Position numbers and translations under genes: made by a program
Part shown: positions 26,103 through 34,113 of the stretch, in pieces
How positions within the stretch are numbered: the stretch's first letter is position 1
Layout of the letters: each line of letters begins with the position of its first letter
Assembly (NCBI RefSeq): GCF_030848565.1
Contig: NZ_JAVDDV010000015.1
Location: forward strand, 1 to 64,000
Reading direction: 5' to 3'
Source: Natronolimnohabitans sp. A-GB9
GTDB taxonomy: Archaea; Halobacteriota; Halobacteria; Halobacteriales; Natrialbaceae
DNA: 64,000 nucleotides
The notes under the pieces: model-generated
The model's database searches: none
The model's input: the letters and a program-made list of their open reading frames with translations, nothing else
What the model was told of the DNA's origin: nothing

Positions 26103-27803
26103 ATGTACGACGACGAGGACCTCGAGTCGATCCGGGAGGCACGGGCGGAGTGGGAGCGGGAGACACTCGAGCCGACCCTCGACGCCCATGGCGAACGCAA
26201 AGACCGGTTCGCGACCGTCTCGAATCTCGACGTCGACCGGTTGTATACGCCCGCCGACGTCGACGACCTCGACTACCTCGAGGATCTCGGCTTTCCAGGC
26301 GAGGAGCCGTACACCCGTGGTCCGTACCCGACGATGTACCGCGGCCGGACGTGGACGATGCGACAGTTCGCCGGCTTCGGGACCGCCGAAGAGACCAACG
26401 AACGGTTTCACTACCTGATCGACGAGGGCCAGACCGGACTCTCCGTCGCGTTCGACATGCCGACGCTGATGGGTCTGGACTCGGACGACCCCATGAGCGA
26501 GGGCGAGATCGGAAAGGAAGGCGTCGCCGTCGACACGCTGCGGGACATGGAGATCCTCTTCGACGGGATCGATCTCGAGGCGATCTCGACGTCGTTTACG
26601 ATCAACCCCTCCGCGCCGGTGATCTACGCGATGTACATCGCGCTGGCCGACCAGCAGGGCATCCCCCGCGAGAAGCTCCGCGGGACCCTCCAGAACGACA
26701 TGTTCAAGGAGTTCATCGCCCAGAAGGAGTGGGTGATCCCCCCGGAATCCTCCCTCGACCTCGTCACCGACGTCGTCGAGTTCTCTACCGAGCAGACGCC
26801 GACGTTCCATCCGATCTCGATCTCGGGATACCATATCCGCGAGGCTGGCTCGACCGCGGTCCAGGAACTCGCGTTTACCCTCGCCGACGGCTTCGCCTAC
26901 GTCGAAGACGCGATGGAACGCGGCCTCGAGGTCGACGCGTTCGCCCCGCGGCTGTCCTTTTTCTTCAACTGTCACAACTCCTTTTTCGAAGAGATCGCCA
27001 AGTACCGCGCGGCACGGCGCATCTACGCCCGCGTGATGGACGACTGGTACGACGCCGACGCGGCCGAATCGAAGCGGTTGAAGTTCCACACCCAGACCGC
27101 GGGTCAGTCCCTTACTGCCCAACAGCCACTGAACAACATCGTCCGCGTGACGATCCAGGCGCTTGCAGGCGTCCTCGGCGGAACGCAGTCGCTGCACACG
27201 AACAGCTTCGACGAGGCGCTGGCGCTGCCCGGTGAGAAGGCCGTCCGCGTCGCACTGCGCACCCAGCAGATCATCGCCGAGGAGTCCGGCGCCGCCGACA
27301 TCGTCGATCCGATGGGCGGCAGCTTCGCCATCGAGGCGCTGACCGACGAGACCGAGACGCGTACGATGCGGTATCTCGAGGAGATCCGCGAAATGGGCGA
27401 CGGCTCCGTTCGTGACGGCGTCCTGAAGGGGATCGAGGACGGCTACTTCCTTCGGGAGATCCAGGAGGCCTCCTACGAGTACCAAGAGCGCGTCGAACGC
27501 GGCGAGGAGGTCGTCGTCGGCGTCAACGAGTACACGCTCGAAGAGGACACCAGCCCCGATATCCTCCAGATCGACGAGACGACGGCCGAGCGACAACTCG
27601 CGCGTCTCGAGGACGTCAAAACGGATCGGGACGATTCGGCCGTCGAGGATGCCCTCGAGGAACTCCGCGAAGCGACCGAACGCGGCGAGAATACGATGCC
27701 CTACATCGTCGACGCGGTGAAAGCCTACGCGACGATGGGCGAGATCATGGGCGTCTTCGAGGATGTCCACGGCGAGTACAGCGAGCAGATCGGACTCGCC
27801 TGA
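26103..27803 (+). CDS. mcmA: methylmalonyl-CoA mutase large subunit
   Basis: 566 residues from MYDDEDLESIREARAEW. It has the substrate-domain features of archaeal mutase alpha chains: RGPYPTMYRGRTWTMRQFAGFG, the TIM-barrel block (SVAFDMPTLMGLDSD), RGTLQNDMFKEF and KFHTQTAGQSLTAQQPLNN. There is no C-terminal B12-binding domain; in archaea that is a separate small subunit, not seen in this window. It converts methylmalonyl-CoA to succinyl-CoA with adenosylcobalamin, which the cobalamin genes at 56-64 kb could supply. The TGA stop is also the left terminus of a palindromic repeat. Confidence 0.93.
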   Translation: MYDDEDLESIREARAEWERETLEPTLDAHGERKDRFATVSNLDVDRLYTPADVDDLDYLEDLGFPGEEPYTRGPYPTMYRGRTWTMRQFAGFGTAEETNERFHYLIDEGQTGLSVAFDMPTLMGLDSDDPMSEGEIGKEGVAVDTLRDMEILFDGIDLEAISTSFTINPSAPVIYAMYIALADQQGIPREKLRGTLQNDMFKEFIAQKEWVIPPESSLDLVTDVVEFSTEQTPTFHPISISGYHIREAGSTAVQELAFTLADGFAYVEDAMERGLEVDAFAPRLSFFFNCHNSFFEEIAKYRAARRIYARVMDDWYDADAAESKRLKFHTQTAGQSLTAQQPLNNIVRVTIQALAGVLGGTQSLHTNSFDEALALPGEKAVRVALRTQQIIAEESGAADIVDPMGGSFAIEALTDETETRTMRYLEEIREMGDGSVRDGVLKGIEDGYFLREIQEASYEYQERVERGEEVVVGVNEYTLEEDTSPDILQIDETTAERQLARLEDVKTDRDDSAVEDALEELREATERGENTMPYIVDAVKAYATMGEIMGVFEDVHGEYSEQIGLA

Positions 27804-27884
27804 TACGGTCCCCTGTCGTCACGTTCCGCCGATCGCCGACCCGTTCTGGCAGTTGGCGGGAGATCAGGACAGCAGTCCGTATGA
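27801..27884. repeat. palindromic intergenic element, family A copy 2
   Basis: The left end TGATACGGTCCCCTGTCGTC starts with the stop codon of the methylmalonyl-CoA mutase gene. The right end is ACAGCAGTCCGTATGA. The inner arm TTCCGCCGATCGCCGACC pairs only partly with TGGCGGGAGATC. The element fills almost the entire gap between two convergent genes. Confidence 0.8.
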
Positions 27885-27893
27885 GGCGGCCGG

Positions 27894-28577
27894 CTACCAG
27901 GGTTCGCCGGCGGCGAGATCGATCTCGCTGTCGCCCTTTTCGGAGGGACAGATGTCGGCCAGCACGCAGTCGCTGCAGTCGGGGTTGCGGGCCGTACAGG
28001 TCGCTCGGCCGTGGTCGATACAGAGATGGGTGAACTGCTGCCAGTACCCCTCCGGGACGATCTCCATCAGCTCCTGCTCGATCGTCTCCGGCCGTTTCGC
28101 CTCGGTCAGGCCGAGTCGCCGCGAGAGTCGCTGGACGTGTGTGTCGACGACGATCCCCTCGACGACGTCGTGGCCATGTTGGAGGACGACGTTGGCCGTC
28201 TTCCGGCCGACTCCGGAGAGTTCCGTCAGTTCGTCCATCGTGTCGGGCACCTCGCCGTCGTGGTCCTCGAGGATCGTCTCGCAGGCGCTGCGGATGTATT
28301 TGGCCTTGTTGTTGTAGTAGGTGATCGAGTTCAGATCCTCCGCGAGTTCCTCCTGTGGGGCGTTGGCGTAGTCCTCGGGACCGTCGTACTTCTCGAAGAG
28401 GTGTTCGGTCTCCTCGTTGACGCGCTCGTCGGTACACTGTGCCGAGAGGATCACTGCGATCAGCAGTTCGAGTCGGCTCGAGTATCGCAACGAGATCGTC
28501 GAGTCCGGATACGCTTCCTCGAGGCGATCGATGACTTCCTCGGCCTGTGCCGACCGCGACTCCAGTGGGGTTCCCAT
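27894..28577 (-). CDS. nth: endonuclease III
   Basis: 227 residues with a helix-hairpin-helix: LSGVGRKTANVVL contains catalytic Lys126, and VDTHVQRLSRR contains catalytic Asp145. The [4Fe-4S] loop is CTARNPDCSDCVLADIC, spacing C-x6-C-x2-C-x5-C. This is a DNA glycosylase/AP lyase for oxidised pyrimidines in base-excision repair. Length and order match the family. Starting at MGTPLESRSAQAEEV; a slightly later start is possible. Confidence 0.95.
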   Translation of the reverse strand: MGTPLESRSAQAEEVIDRLEEAYPDSTISLRYSSRLELLIAVILSAQCTDERVNEETEHLFEKYDGPEDYANAPQEELAEDLNSITYYNNKAKYIRSACETILEDHDGEVPDTMDELTELSGVGRKTANVVLQHGHDVVEGIVVDTHVQRLSRRLGLTEAKRPETIEQELMEIVPEGYWQQFTHLCIDHGRATCTARNPDCSDCVLADICPSEKGDSEIDLAAGEPW

Positions 28578-28631
28578 GCGCGACCGATAGGCGCGCCGTC
28601 TGTTGAGCGTTCGGATTCCGTACGGGTCGGC

Positions 28632-28740
28632 TCACTGATACTGCCGGACAGAACTATTATGAGAATTCGCCGCTTCTATCCGGCGAATTCTCTTCATTGA
28701 CTTCTGTCCGGTAGTATAACTACTGTCCGCCAGTATGAGA
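28632..28740. repeat. palindromic intergenic element, family B copy 2
   Basis: Outer arms TACTGCCGGACAGAA (28639-28653) and TTCTGTCCGGTAGTA (28702-28716) pair with one mismatch. A perfect 12-bp inner stem GAGAATTCGCCG (28661-28672) pairs with CGGCGAATTCTC (28681-28692) around an 8-base loop. A third copy of the arm, CTGTCCGCCAGTATGAG, follows at 28724-28740. The element lies between divergent nth and mvaD genes. Confidence 0.75.
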
Positions 28741-28778
28741 CGCGGATGCCGTGACCTTTAAGCGGTCATCATCCGCGT
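28740..28778 (+). promoter_or_regulatory. TATA box inside a 9-bp dyad upstream of mvaD
   Basis: ACGCGGATG (28740-28748) and CATCCGCGT (28770-28778) are perfect inverted repeats whose centre lies on the TATA-like CTTTAAG (28756-28762). The start codon is at 28787, so the transcript is nearly leaderless. The placement is what a repressor operator would have. Confidence 0.55.
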
Positions 28779-28786
28779 ATGCGGGT

Positions 28787-29770
28787 ATGAAAGCGACCGC
28801 GATGGCTCACCCCATCCAGGGGTTAGTCAAGTACCACGGGATGCGAGACGAGATCGAGCGACTGCCCTATCACGACAGTATCAGCCTCTGTACCGCACCG
28901 AGTCACACCCGTACCACCGTCGAGTTCTCGATGGAGTACGAAGAGGATACCTTCGTCGTCGATGGCGAGGAACTCGAGGGCCGGGCCTACGAACGCGTCG
29001 AGGCCGTCGTCGAGAAGGCTCGCTCGAAGTCCGACGCTGCCCACACCGTCTATCCCGTTCGCCTCGAGAGCGAGAACAGTTTCCCCTCTAACGTCGGTCT
29101 CGGCTCGTCGTCGTCTGGCTTTGCAGCCGCTGCGATGGCGCTTGCCGAAGCCGCCGAACTCGACGCCTCGCGCCAGGAGATCTCGACGATCGCCCGCGTC
29201 GGGTCGGCGTCCTCCGCCCGTGCCGTCACCGGCGCGTTCTCCCAGCTCTATACCGGGATGAACGACGAGGACTGTCGCTCCCGACGGATCCCGACGGATC
29301 TCCACGAGGACCTGAAGATCGTCGTCGGCCTCGTTCCCTACCACAAGGAGACCGAAGATGCCCACGAGGAGGCCGCCGACAGCCACATGTTCCAGGCACG
29401 CAACGCCCACATCCACGAGCAGATCGCCGAGATGCGCGACGCCTTACGGAACAACGACTTCGAGCGTACGTTCGAACTCGCCGAGATGGACTCGCTTTCG
29501 CTCGCCGCGACGACGATGACCGGTCCTTCGGGATGGGTCTACTGGCAACCGGCCACCCTGCGGATCTTCAACCGCGTGCGTGAACTCCGTGAGGAAGAAG
29601 ACATTCCCGTCTACTTCTCGACGGACACCGGCGCCAGCGTCTACGTCAACACCACCGAGGAACACGTCGACCGCGTTGAGGAGGAAGTCGCCGACTGTGG
29701 CGTCTCGACGACCGTCTGGGACGTCGGTGGCCCCGCGAAGCTACTCGACGAAGAGAAGCACCTGTTCTAG
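28787..29770 (+). CDS. mvaD: phosphomevalonate decarboxylase
   Basis: 327 residues from MKATAMAHPIQGLVKYHG, a GHMP-kinase-fold protein. Visible features are LVKYHGMRDE at the N-terminus, the phosphate loop FPSNVGLGSSSSGFAAAAM near 105, and the acidic catalytic loop in FSTDTGASVYV near 286. The haloarchaeal member studied in Haloferax acts on mevalonate phosphate, giving isopentenyl phosphate in the modified archaeal mevalonate route; this protein matches that type by its N-terminus and neighbourhood-independent length. The ATG was chosen from the leaderless promoter spacing. Confidence 0.85.
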   Translation: MKATAMAHPIQGLVKYHGMRDEIERLPYHDSISLCTAPSHTRTTVEFSMEYEEDTFVVDGEELEGRAYERVEAVVEKARSKSDAAHTVYPVRLESENSFPSNVGLGSSSSGFAAAAMALAEAAELDASRQEISTIARVGSASSARAVTGAFSQLYTGMNDEDCRSRRIPTDLHEDLKIVVGLVPYHKETEDAHEEAADSHMFQARNAHIHEQIAEMRDALRNNDFERTFELAEMDSLSLAATTMTGPSGWVYWQPATLRIFNRVRELREEEDIPVYFSTDTGASVYVNTTEEHVDRVEEEVADCGVSTTVWDVGGPAKLLDEEKHLF

Positions 29771-29773
29771 TAC

Positions 29774-29847
29774 CGTCCCCAGCGTCGAGTGATGCGTACA
29801 CACAGCCGACCGCTATCGGTTGTACCCATCACTGCAGGCTGGGGACG
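29774..29847. repeat. long imperfect hairpin downstream of mvaD
   Basis: CGTCCCCAGC (29774-29783) pairs exactly with GCTGGGGACG (29838-29847). Inside, AGTGATG (29789-29795) pairs with CATCACT (29827-29833). It is followed by the small palindrome GCCACTAGTGGC. No coding capacity. It could terminate mvaD transcription or be a further repeat element. Confidence 0.55.
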
Positions 29848-29932
29848 CCACTAGTGGCGGTCCACGCCTGAACTGCTGGGCGAAGTCAGCCGACACCCAT
29901 CGATTTCACCCAGCAGTCGACGGCTGGAACGC

Positions 29933-30016
29933 TATAGTAACAACTGCAACGGTTTACACACTGATCGCCGATCCGTCTGGCGATCAGGTGTGCAATGACT
30001 TGCAGTGGCTACTATA
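29933..30016. repeat. palindromic intergenic element, family C copy 2
   Basis: The ends are TATAGTAACAACTGCAACG and GCAGTGGCTACTATA. The inner arms ACACTGATCGCC and GGCGATCAGGTGT pair well around ATCCGTCT. The terminal sequences match the copy at 8936-9090, while the centre here is much shorter. Confidence 0.7.
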
Positions 30017-30247
30017 GTAGGGACTGCTGTCCGCCAGCACCGGCGATCCTCCGACCCACGACCCGCCTGTGGGTTCGCGGGCGGACGGGACACCGTACGA
30101 GGTCGGGTCCGGCCGCGACTCGAGTGAGTCCACGACCGCGGATCGTGATGTCACTATAGTATCGACAGTAACGATAGTAATCGAAATATAGATACTATAA
30201 TCGATCATTCCAATAAATTGAATATTCTATCCTCCCTACTACGTACT

Positions 30248-31246
30248 ATGTCGAACCGCCCGACACGGTCCTCCAGATCGGCTGAATCGACACCGGACAC
30301 CTCGCTCGGTCGGCGACGGCTCCTCCAGGGAAGCGGCGCCGCTGCGATGCTCGCTCTCGCCGGCTGTCTCGACACGCTTGGCTCGGAGTCGGACGACGAA
30401 TCGAACGGTGACGAATCCGACGACGACGAGTCAAACGGGAACGGAGACACCACTCCGGAACAGATCGACGTCGTCGACGCCTACCTCGAGGCCGCCGCCG
30501 ACGAGGAGATCGAGACGATGAGCGACCTCTCCCACGAACTGAATCCGTACGATCCGGCATCGTGGGTCGAAGAGGGATGGGAGTTCGAGGGTGGCGACGG
30601 TGAGGACGTCCCCGAGTACGACGCCGAGGTGCGAACGACCGACGGTGACGTCGAGGACGTCTACGCGATCGAAGGCGCCGAGTTCTGGTTTCATGACGTC
30701 GATCTCGAGGAGGAACTCGAGGGAGAATCGATCGCCGTCGTCGAACTGACGGTCGACGAGGAGACTGAAGAACGAAGTCTCTGGGTGCTCGCCACCGAAG
30801 ACGGCGAGTGGAAGATCCTCATTCAGGGCACCGAAGACGACACGCCCGATGATCCCGAGGAAGCCTTCGACGAACCGATCGAGGACGAAGCCGACGACGT
30901 CGTCGTCGGGATCGATTGGGAGCACGATCCGGACGACGGATTCGACGTCGATGACGAGGACGAGACCGCGACGGACGATCAAGACGACGAGTTCGACTTC
31001 GAGGTTACCCAGGCCGAGGTGACCCTGACCGATTCGCCGGGGCTCGAGGCACACACTGTTCGGATCGAGTCGGCGATCGACGGCTACGAAGGCGAAATCG
31101 GCGGTCCGGACCGAGAGCCGGGCGGCTGGGCAGGGATGCGACTGTATCCCACGTACGATCCCGACGGCGACCAGATCGAGGTCACCGCGATCAGCGACGA
31201 CGGCGAGACGGTCGTCCACCGGGAGCAGTACGAACCGGAACAGTAG
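30248..31246 (+). CDS. Tat-exported acidic lipoprotein, unknown function
   Basis: 332 residues from MSNRPTRSSRSAES; the signal is SLGRRRLLQGSGAAAMLALAGC, a twin-arginine signal with a lipobox cysteine near residue 43. It is followed by a highly acidic linker (DDESNGDESDDDESNG). The remainder, about residues 70-332, has no recognised domain; it contains an Asp-rich stretch around 215-255 and a C-terminal beta-like segment (WAGMRLYPTYDPDGDQIEV). Probably a surface lipoprotein. An AT-rich promoter (ATACTATAAT near 30190) precedes it. Confidence 0.78.
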   Translation: MSNRPTRSSRSAESTPDTSLGRRRLLQGSGAAAMLALAGCLDTLGSESDDESNGDESDDDESNGNGDTTPEQIDVVDAYLEAAADEEIETMSDLSHELNPYDPASWVEEGWEFEGGDGEDVPEYDAEVRTTDGDVEDVYAIEGAEFWFHDVDLEEELEGESIAVVELTVDEETEERSLWVLATEDGEWKILIQGTEDDTPDDPEEAFDEPIEDEADDVVVGIDWEHDPDDGFDVDDEDETATDDQDDEFDFEVTQAEVTLTDSPGLEAHTVRIESAIDGYEGEIGGPDREPGGWAGMRLYPTYDPDGDQIEVTAISDDGETVVHREQYEPEQ

Positions 31247-31412
31247 GCAGTGGTACGGCTCATGACACCACGTTCAGTACAGGTGTGAGCGTCGTGTGAG
31301 GATGGCGCAAAACCTCGTTTTATGTATCGTAACGAAACTGATCGCACAGCCGACGTGCGATCGGCGCGTGAACCGTGTTGTCCGACAGTATACGTTTCGC
31401 CGTCGGTGGATG

Positions 31413-32393
31413 TCAGGAAGATGCGTCAGGGTGGTCGCCGGCGTCCGTCTCGGGTTCGTCGCCGTGATCGTGACCGCCGTCGTCAACGACGTTGCGACGT
31501 ACGTCCGTCCGTACGATCGCACACGCTTCCGGGCAGACGAGTTGGTCGTCTCGCACCGACTCGATGCGATCCTCAGAATCGGTAGCTTCCTCGACCCCCC
31601 ATGCTCGCCTTTTCAGACAGCTGTTACACCTGTCTCGAATGACTGTCTCGACGTCTGTACGGTCTGCGTCAGCGAGACACTGGAGGTGACCAGTCTGTCG
31701 GTCGGCCATCTCACGGAACGACACCGGCTCGAGACGACCGGTACGGTCACGGTGCCAGGTCGCGATCGATGCGGGATAGACGTCGTCGACTGCCTGGACG
31801 ATACCCCTTGCATCGAGGAAGAGACGCCAGCCGCGTCGGAGTGTGTCGCTTCCGCGGAGCGGCCGATAGTCGCCGTCTGTGTCGGTCCGTGCGAGTGCCG
31901 GAAGTTCAAACAAATCGATTTGCTTAAGTGACTCGGATTCAGCGTCGAGGTCCTCGATATGACGGAGCTCGTACCGGCGATTCCCGGTCCGATCGCGTTC
32001 TACTCTCACTGCGAGTTGACCCCACGTTCGACACACTCCCTACCGGAGATCGTCGTACCGTGTGTCGATTGATCGGTCGGCTACATCGGCACCCTCGAGC
32101 CACCGGAGAAACGCTCGTCCCGGCGTTTCACGGCCGCCGACGATTCGATCCCAGTAAAACCAGTCGGTGACAAACGGAGCGTGGTGATCGATGACTTCCT
32201 CGAGAGTAGCGTACCGATGTGTGCCATCGTAGTCGTTGACGCGAACCCCGGATTCGGTCGCGGCTATGGAAACGATCGTGGGGTCATCGTAAGCGACGTC
32301 GCTCTCGTAACGATGTCCGACGATGTCACCTTTCTCGAGCGTCGTACGGAGTGTCGTACGGATATGGTCGGGTACCTCGAGTTCGTCCATCAC
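31413..32393 (-). pseudogene. DR2241-like 4Fe-4S protein interrupted by in-frame TAG
   Basis: Two adjacent open frames in the same phase are separated by one TAG at 32040-32042. Joined, they align with the intact 387-residue protein encoded at 55669-56832: FYWDRIVGGRETPGRAFLRW matches WRYWQETVGGEGTARRAFLRW, TWGQLAVRV matches EWGQLCITA, YPASIATWHRD matches YPATVANWHRE, and the paired cysteines CNSC and CPEAC align with the CCVDSQC and CREPC groups. The TAG falls in a variable spot just before TWGQL. The C-terminal tail differs and is His-rich (GGHDHGDE). It overlaps the upstream CbiX-like gene by 4 bp. Either a recent nonsense mutation or a read-through or split gene; the second part could start at GTG/ATG-like codons near 32036. 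Confidence 0.8.
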
Positions 32394-33250
32394 GAACCGT
32401 TCACCCCCGTCGCAGTTTCGAGGACGCGTCGAACGATAACGTCTGCTAGAGCAGGGTGGGTTCCGATCGGCTCGGTGTATCGGACGTTTCGGCCGTCGAT
32501 CTCACCAACGTGCGTTGTCGTCGTGTCGTCGATCCGGTGTGCGTGATCGAAACCGAGCAACTCGGGCACATCCGTCGTGACGTGGTCTCCTCGTCCGACA
32601 AAAAGCGGCACGGCGACGATCTGCTGGCGATCGAGCGATTTGAGGACCTCGCTCACGTACGGCGGCTCCTCGAGGTAGAACGCCTCGGAGACCGCCTTCG
32701 GGTTCCGGCGGCGAAGACGTTCCACGTGGTCGGTTGCTGCGACGGCGCTTCGGGGATCGTTCTCGGCCCCGTGAGCGATGATCGCGACGGCGACGTCCGA
32801 CAGATCGCAAACAGTGTCGTCGGCACGGCAGGCCTCGAGCGCACGCGACGCGATCAAGTCCGTGACTGCTGGCGCCGTACCGACGGGGCGGGTAATCGTC
32901 ACGTCGTCGACCGTGATGTTCGGTGCTGCGTCCAGTTCACGTGGCAGGACCGTTCGCGTGAAGTAGCCCTCGCTGACGAACAGCGGAACAACAAACCGGT
33001 GCGTGGCCGTTGTCGCCCGCAGCGCCTCCGCGAAGCTGGGTTCCTCCTGCCAGAAGGACACTCGCACCTCGTCGAACACGGGTCGCTCTCGGAGACGTCG
33101 TGCGTGGGCGTATACCGGATCTCCGGAGCCACGGCTCCGGGAAGAACCGTGAGCGGCGAGCACGACCGCCAGGTCGCGTTCGAGTGCTCGTGTTGTCGAG
33201 TTCGTTGGTCGGTACTGATGTCGATAGCCGTGTGGTGATGACTCTGTCAT
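32390..33250 (-). CDS. second CbiX-like sirohydrochlorin chelatase
   Basis: 286 residues with two similar halves. The first begins LAVVLAAHGSSRSRGSGDPVY and includes FVVPLFVSEGYFTRTVLPREL; the second begins VAVAIIAHGAENDPRSAVA and includes IVAVPLFVGRGDHVTTDVPEL. This is the long (CbiX-L) form that inserts Co2+ or Fe2+ into sirohydrochlorin-type rings. It resembles the other CbiX at 56836-57747 but belongs to a unit with an ABC importer. Metal choice cannot be read from sequence. It begins 3 bp after the ATPase gene, which supports co-transcription. Confidence 0.85.
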   Translation of the reverse strand: MTESSPHGYRHQYRPTNSTTRALERDLAVVLAAHGSSRSRGSGDPVYAHARRLRERPVFDEVRVSFWQEEPSFAEALRATTATHRFVVPLFVSEGYFTRTVLPRELDAAPNITVDDVTITRPVGTAPAVTDLIASRALEACRADDTVCDLSDVAVAIIAHGAENDPRSAVAATDHVERLRRRNPKAVSEAFYLEEPPYVSEVLKSLDRQQIVAVPLFVGRGDHVTTDVPELLGFDHAHRIDDTTTTHVGEIDGRNVRYTEPIGTHPALADVIVRRVLETATGVNGS

Positions 33251-33252
33251 TG

Positions 33253-34113
33253 CTATGGAATCGTATTCGACGGTGATGAGCCGTCAGTCGATGTCGACCT
33301 CGTCTCGAGCGGACGTTCCGGATAGATCCGGATCTCGTCGTCAGCCCGGGAGACCATGCCGTCGATTTCGAACACGTCGGCGAGCAACGCTTCCGTCAAC
33401 ACCGTCGACGGCGGACCGCTGTCGTAGACCTCGCCGTCGTCCAGTGCGACGATATGGTCGCCGAAGCGAGCGGCGTACTGGAGGTCATGCATCGCCGCAA
33501 CGACCGTTCGATTCTCGAGACCGGTCAACACCTCGAGGACGAGGAGTTGATTACGCAAGTCGAGGTGCGTAAGCGGTTCGTCGACGAGCAGGACGTTGGA
33601 GTTCTGGGCGAGGCACATCCCGATCCACGCGAGTTGTTGCTGGCCGCCGCTTAGATCGTCGACGGGCCGATCACGAATGGATGCGAGCCTGGCTTGTTCT
33701 ATCGCCCGCTCGATCGCCTCTCGGTCCTGCTGACTCATCCCGTCGAAGAACCCCCGGTGAGGATAGCGGCCGTGTTCGACGAGTTCTTCGACTGTGAGCC
33801 CGTCGGGTGACGGACGACGCTGTGCGAGAAACCCGAGCTGGCGCGCAAGCTCGCGTGTATCGTACTGCTGAATCGCACATCCGTTCAGAACGACCTGTCC
33901 GTCGGACGGCGAGAGTTTCCGGGACAGCCCCCGCAATAGCGTGCTCTTGCCGCTTCCGTTCGGCCCGATCAATGCTACTGTCGATCCAGCCGGAACGTCT
34001 ATCGTTACGTCTTCGATGACGGGATCCGTAGCGTCGGGATACTCGAGCCGAAGCCCGGACCCAGTCAGTACGGCGTTCGGTTTGTCTCGCCCATTGTAGT
34101 TAGCGTCTGTCAT
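33253..34113 (-). CDS. ABC transporter ATPase, FecE/BtuD/HemV type
   Basis: 286 residues. Walker A is GPNGSGKSTLL near residue 50, the Q-loop is GFLAQRRPSPDGLT, the signature is LSGGQQQLAWIG, Walker B is NVLLVDEPLTHLD, followed by AMHDLQ. This is the family that energises import of ferric siderophores, heme or cobalamin. It overlaps the permease gene by 4 bp. The operon also has a CbiX-like chelatase, so iron, heme or corrinoid-related uptake is the likely theme; the ligand is not determined. Confidence 0.92.
   Translation of the reverse strand: MTDANYNGRDKPNAVLTGSGLRLEYPDATDPVIEDVTIDVPAGSTVALIGPNGSGKSTLLRGLSRKLSPSDGQVVLNGCAIQQYDTRELARQLGFLAQRRPSPDGLTVEELVEHGRYPHRGFFDGMSQQDREAIERAIEQARLASIRDRPVDDLSGGQQQLAWIGMCLAQNSNVLLVDEPLTHLDLRNQLLVLEVLTGLENRTVVAAMHDLQYAARFGDHIVALDDGEVYDSGPPSTVLTEALLADVFEIDGMVSRADDEIRIYPERPLETRSTSTDGSSPSNTIP

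Larger units (their letters stand above)
29771..30220. other. repeat-rich gap between mvaD and a lipoprotein gene
   Basis: No gene is supported here. It holds a long hairpin (29774-29847), the family C repeat (29933-30016) and a short fragment resembling a family A end (GGACTGCTGTCC at about 30018-30032). The last 60 bases are AT-rich and form the promoter of the following gene. Confidence 0.6.

Noticed and set aside
26073-27770. 565-codon minus-strand open frame opposite methylmalonyl-CoA mutase
   Set aside because: It mirrors the mutase reading frame; composition is typical of antisense frames in high-GC DNA.
31296-31931. Plus-strand open frame opposite the interrupted DR2241-like gene
   Set aside because: The minus strand aligns with a known paralogue including cysteines, whereas this frame has no recognisable features.
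32040-32042. Pyrrolysine coding at the in-frame TAG
   Set aside because: No pyl genes are in the window, the residue position is not conserved, and this lineage is not known to use pyrrolysine.
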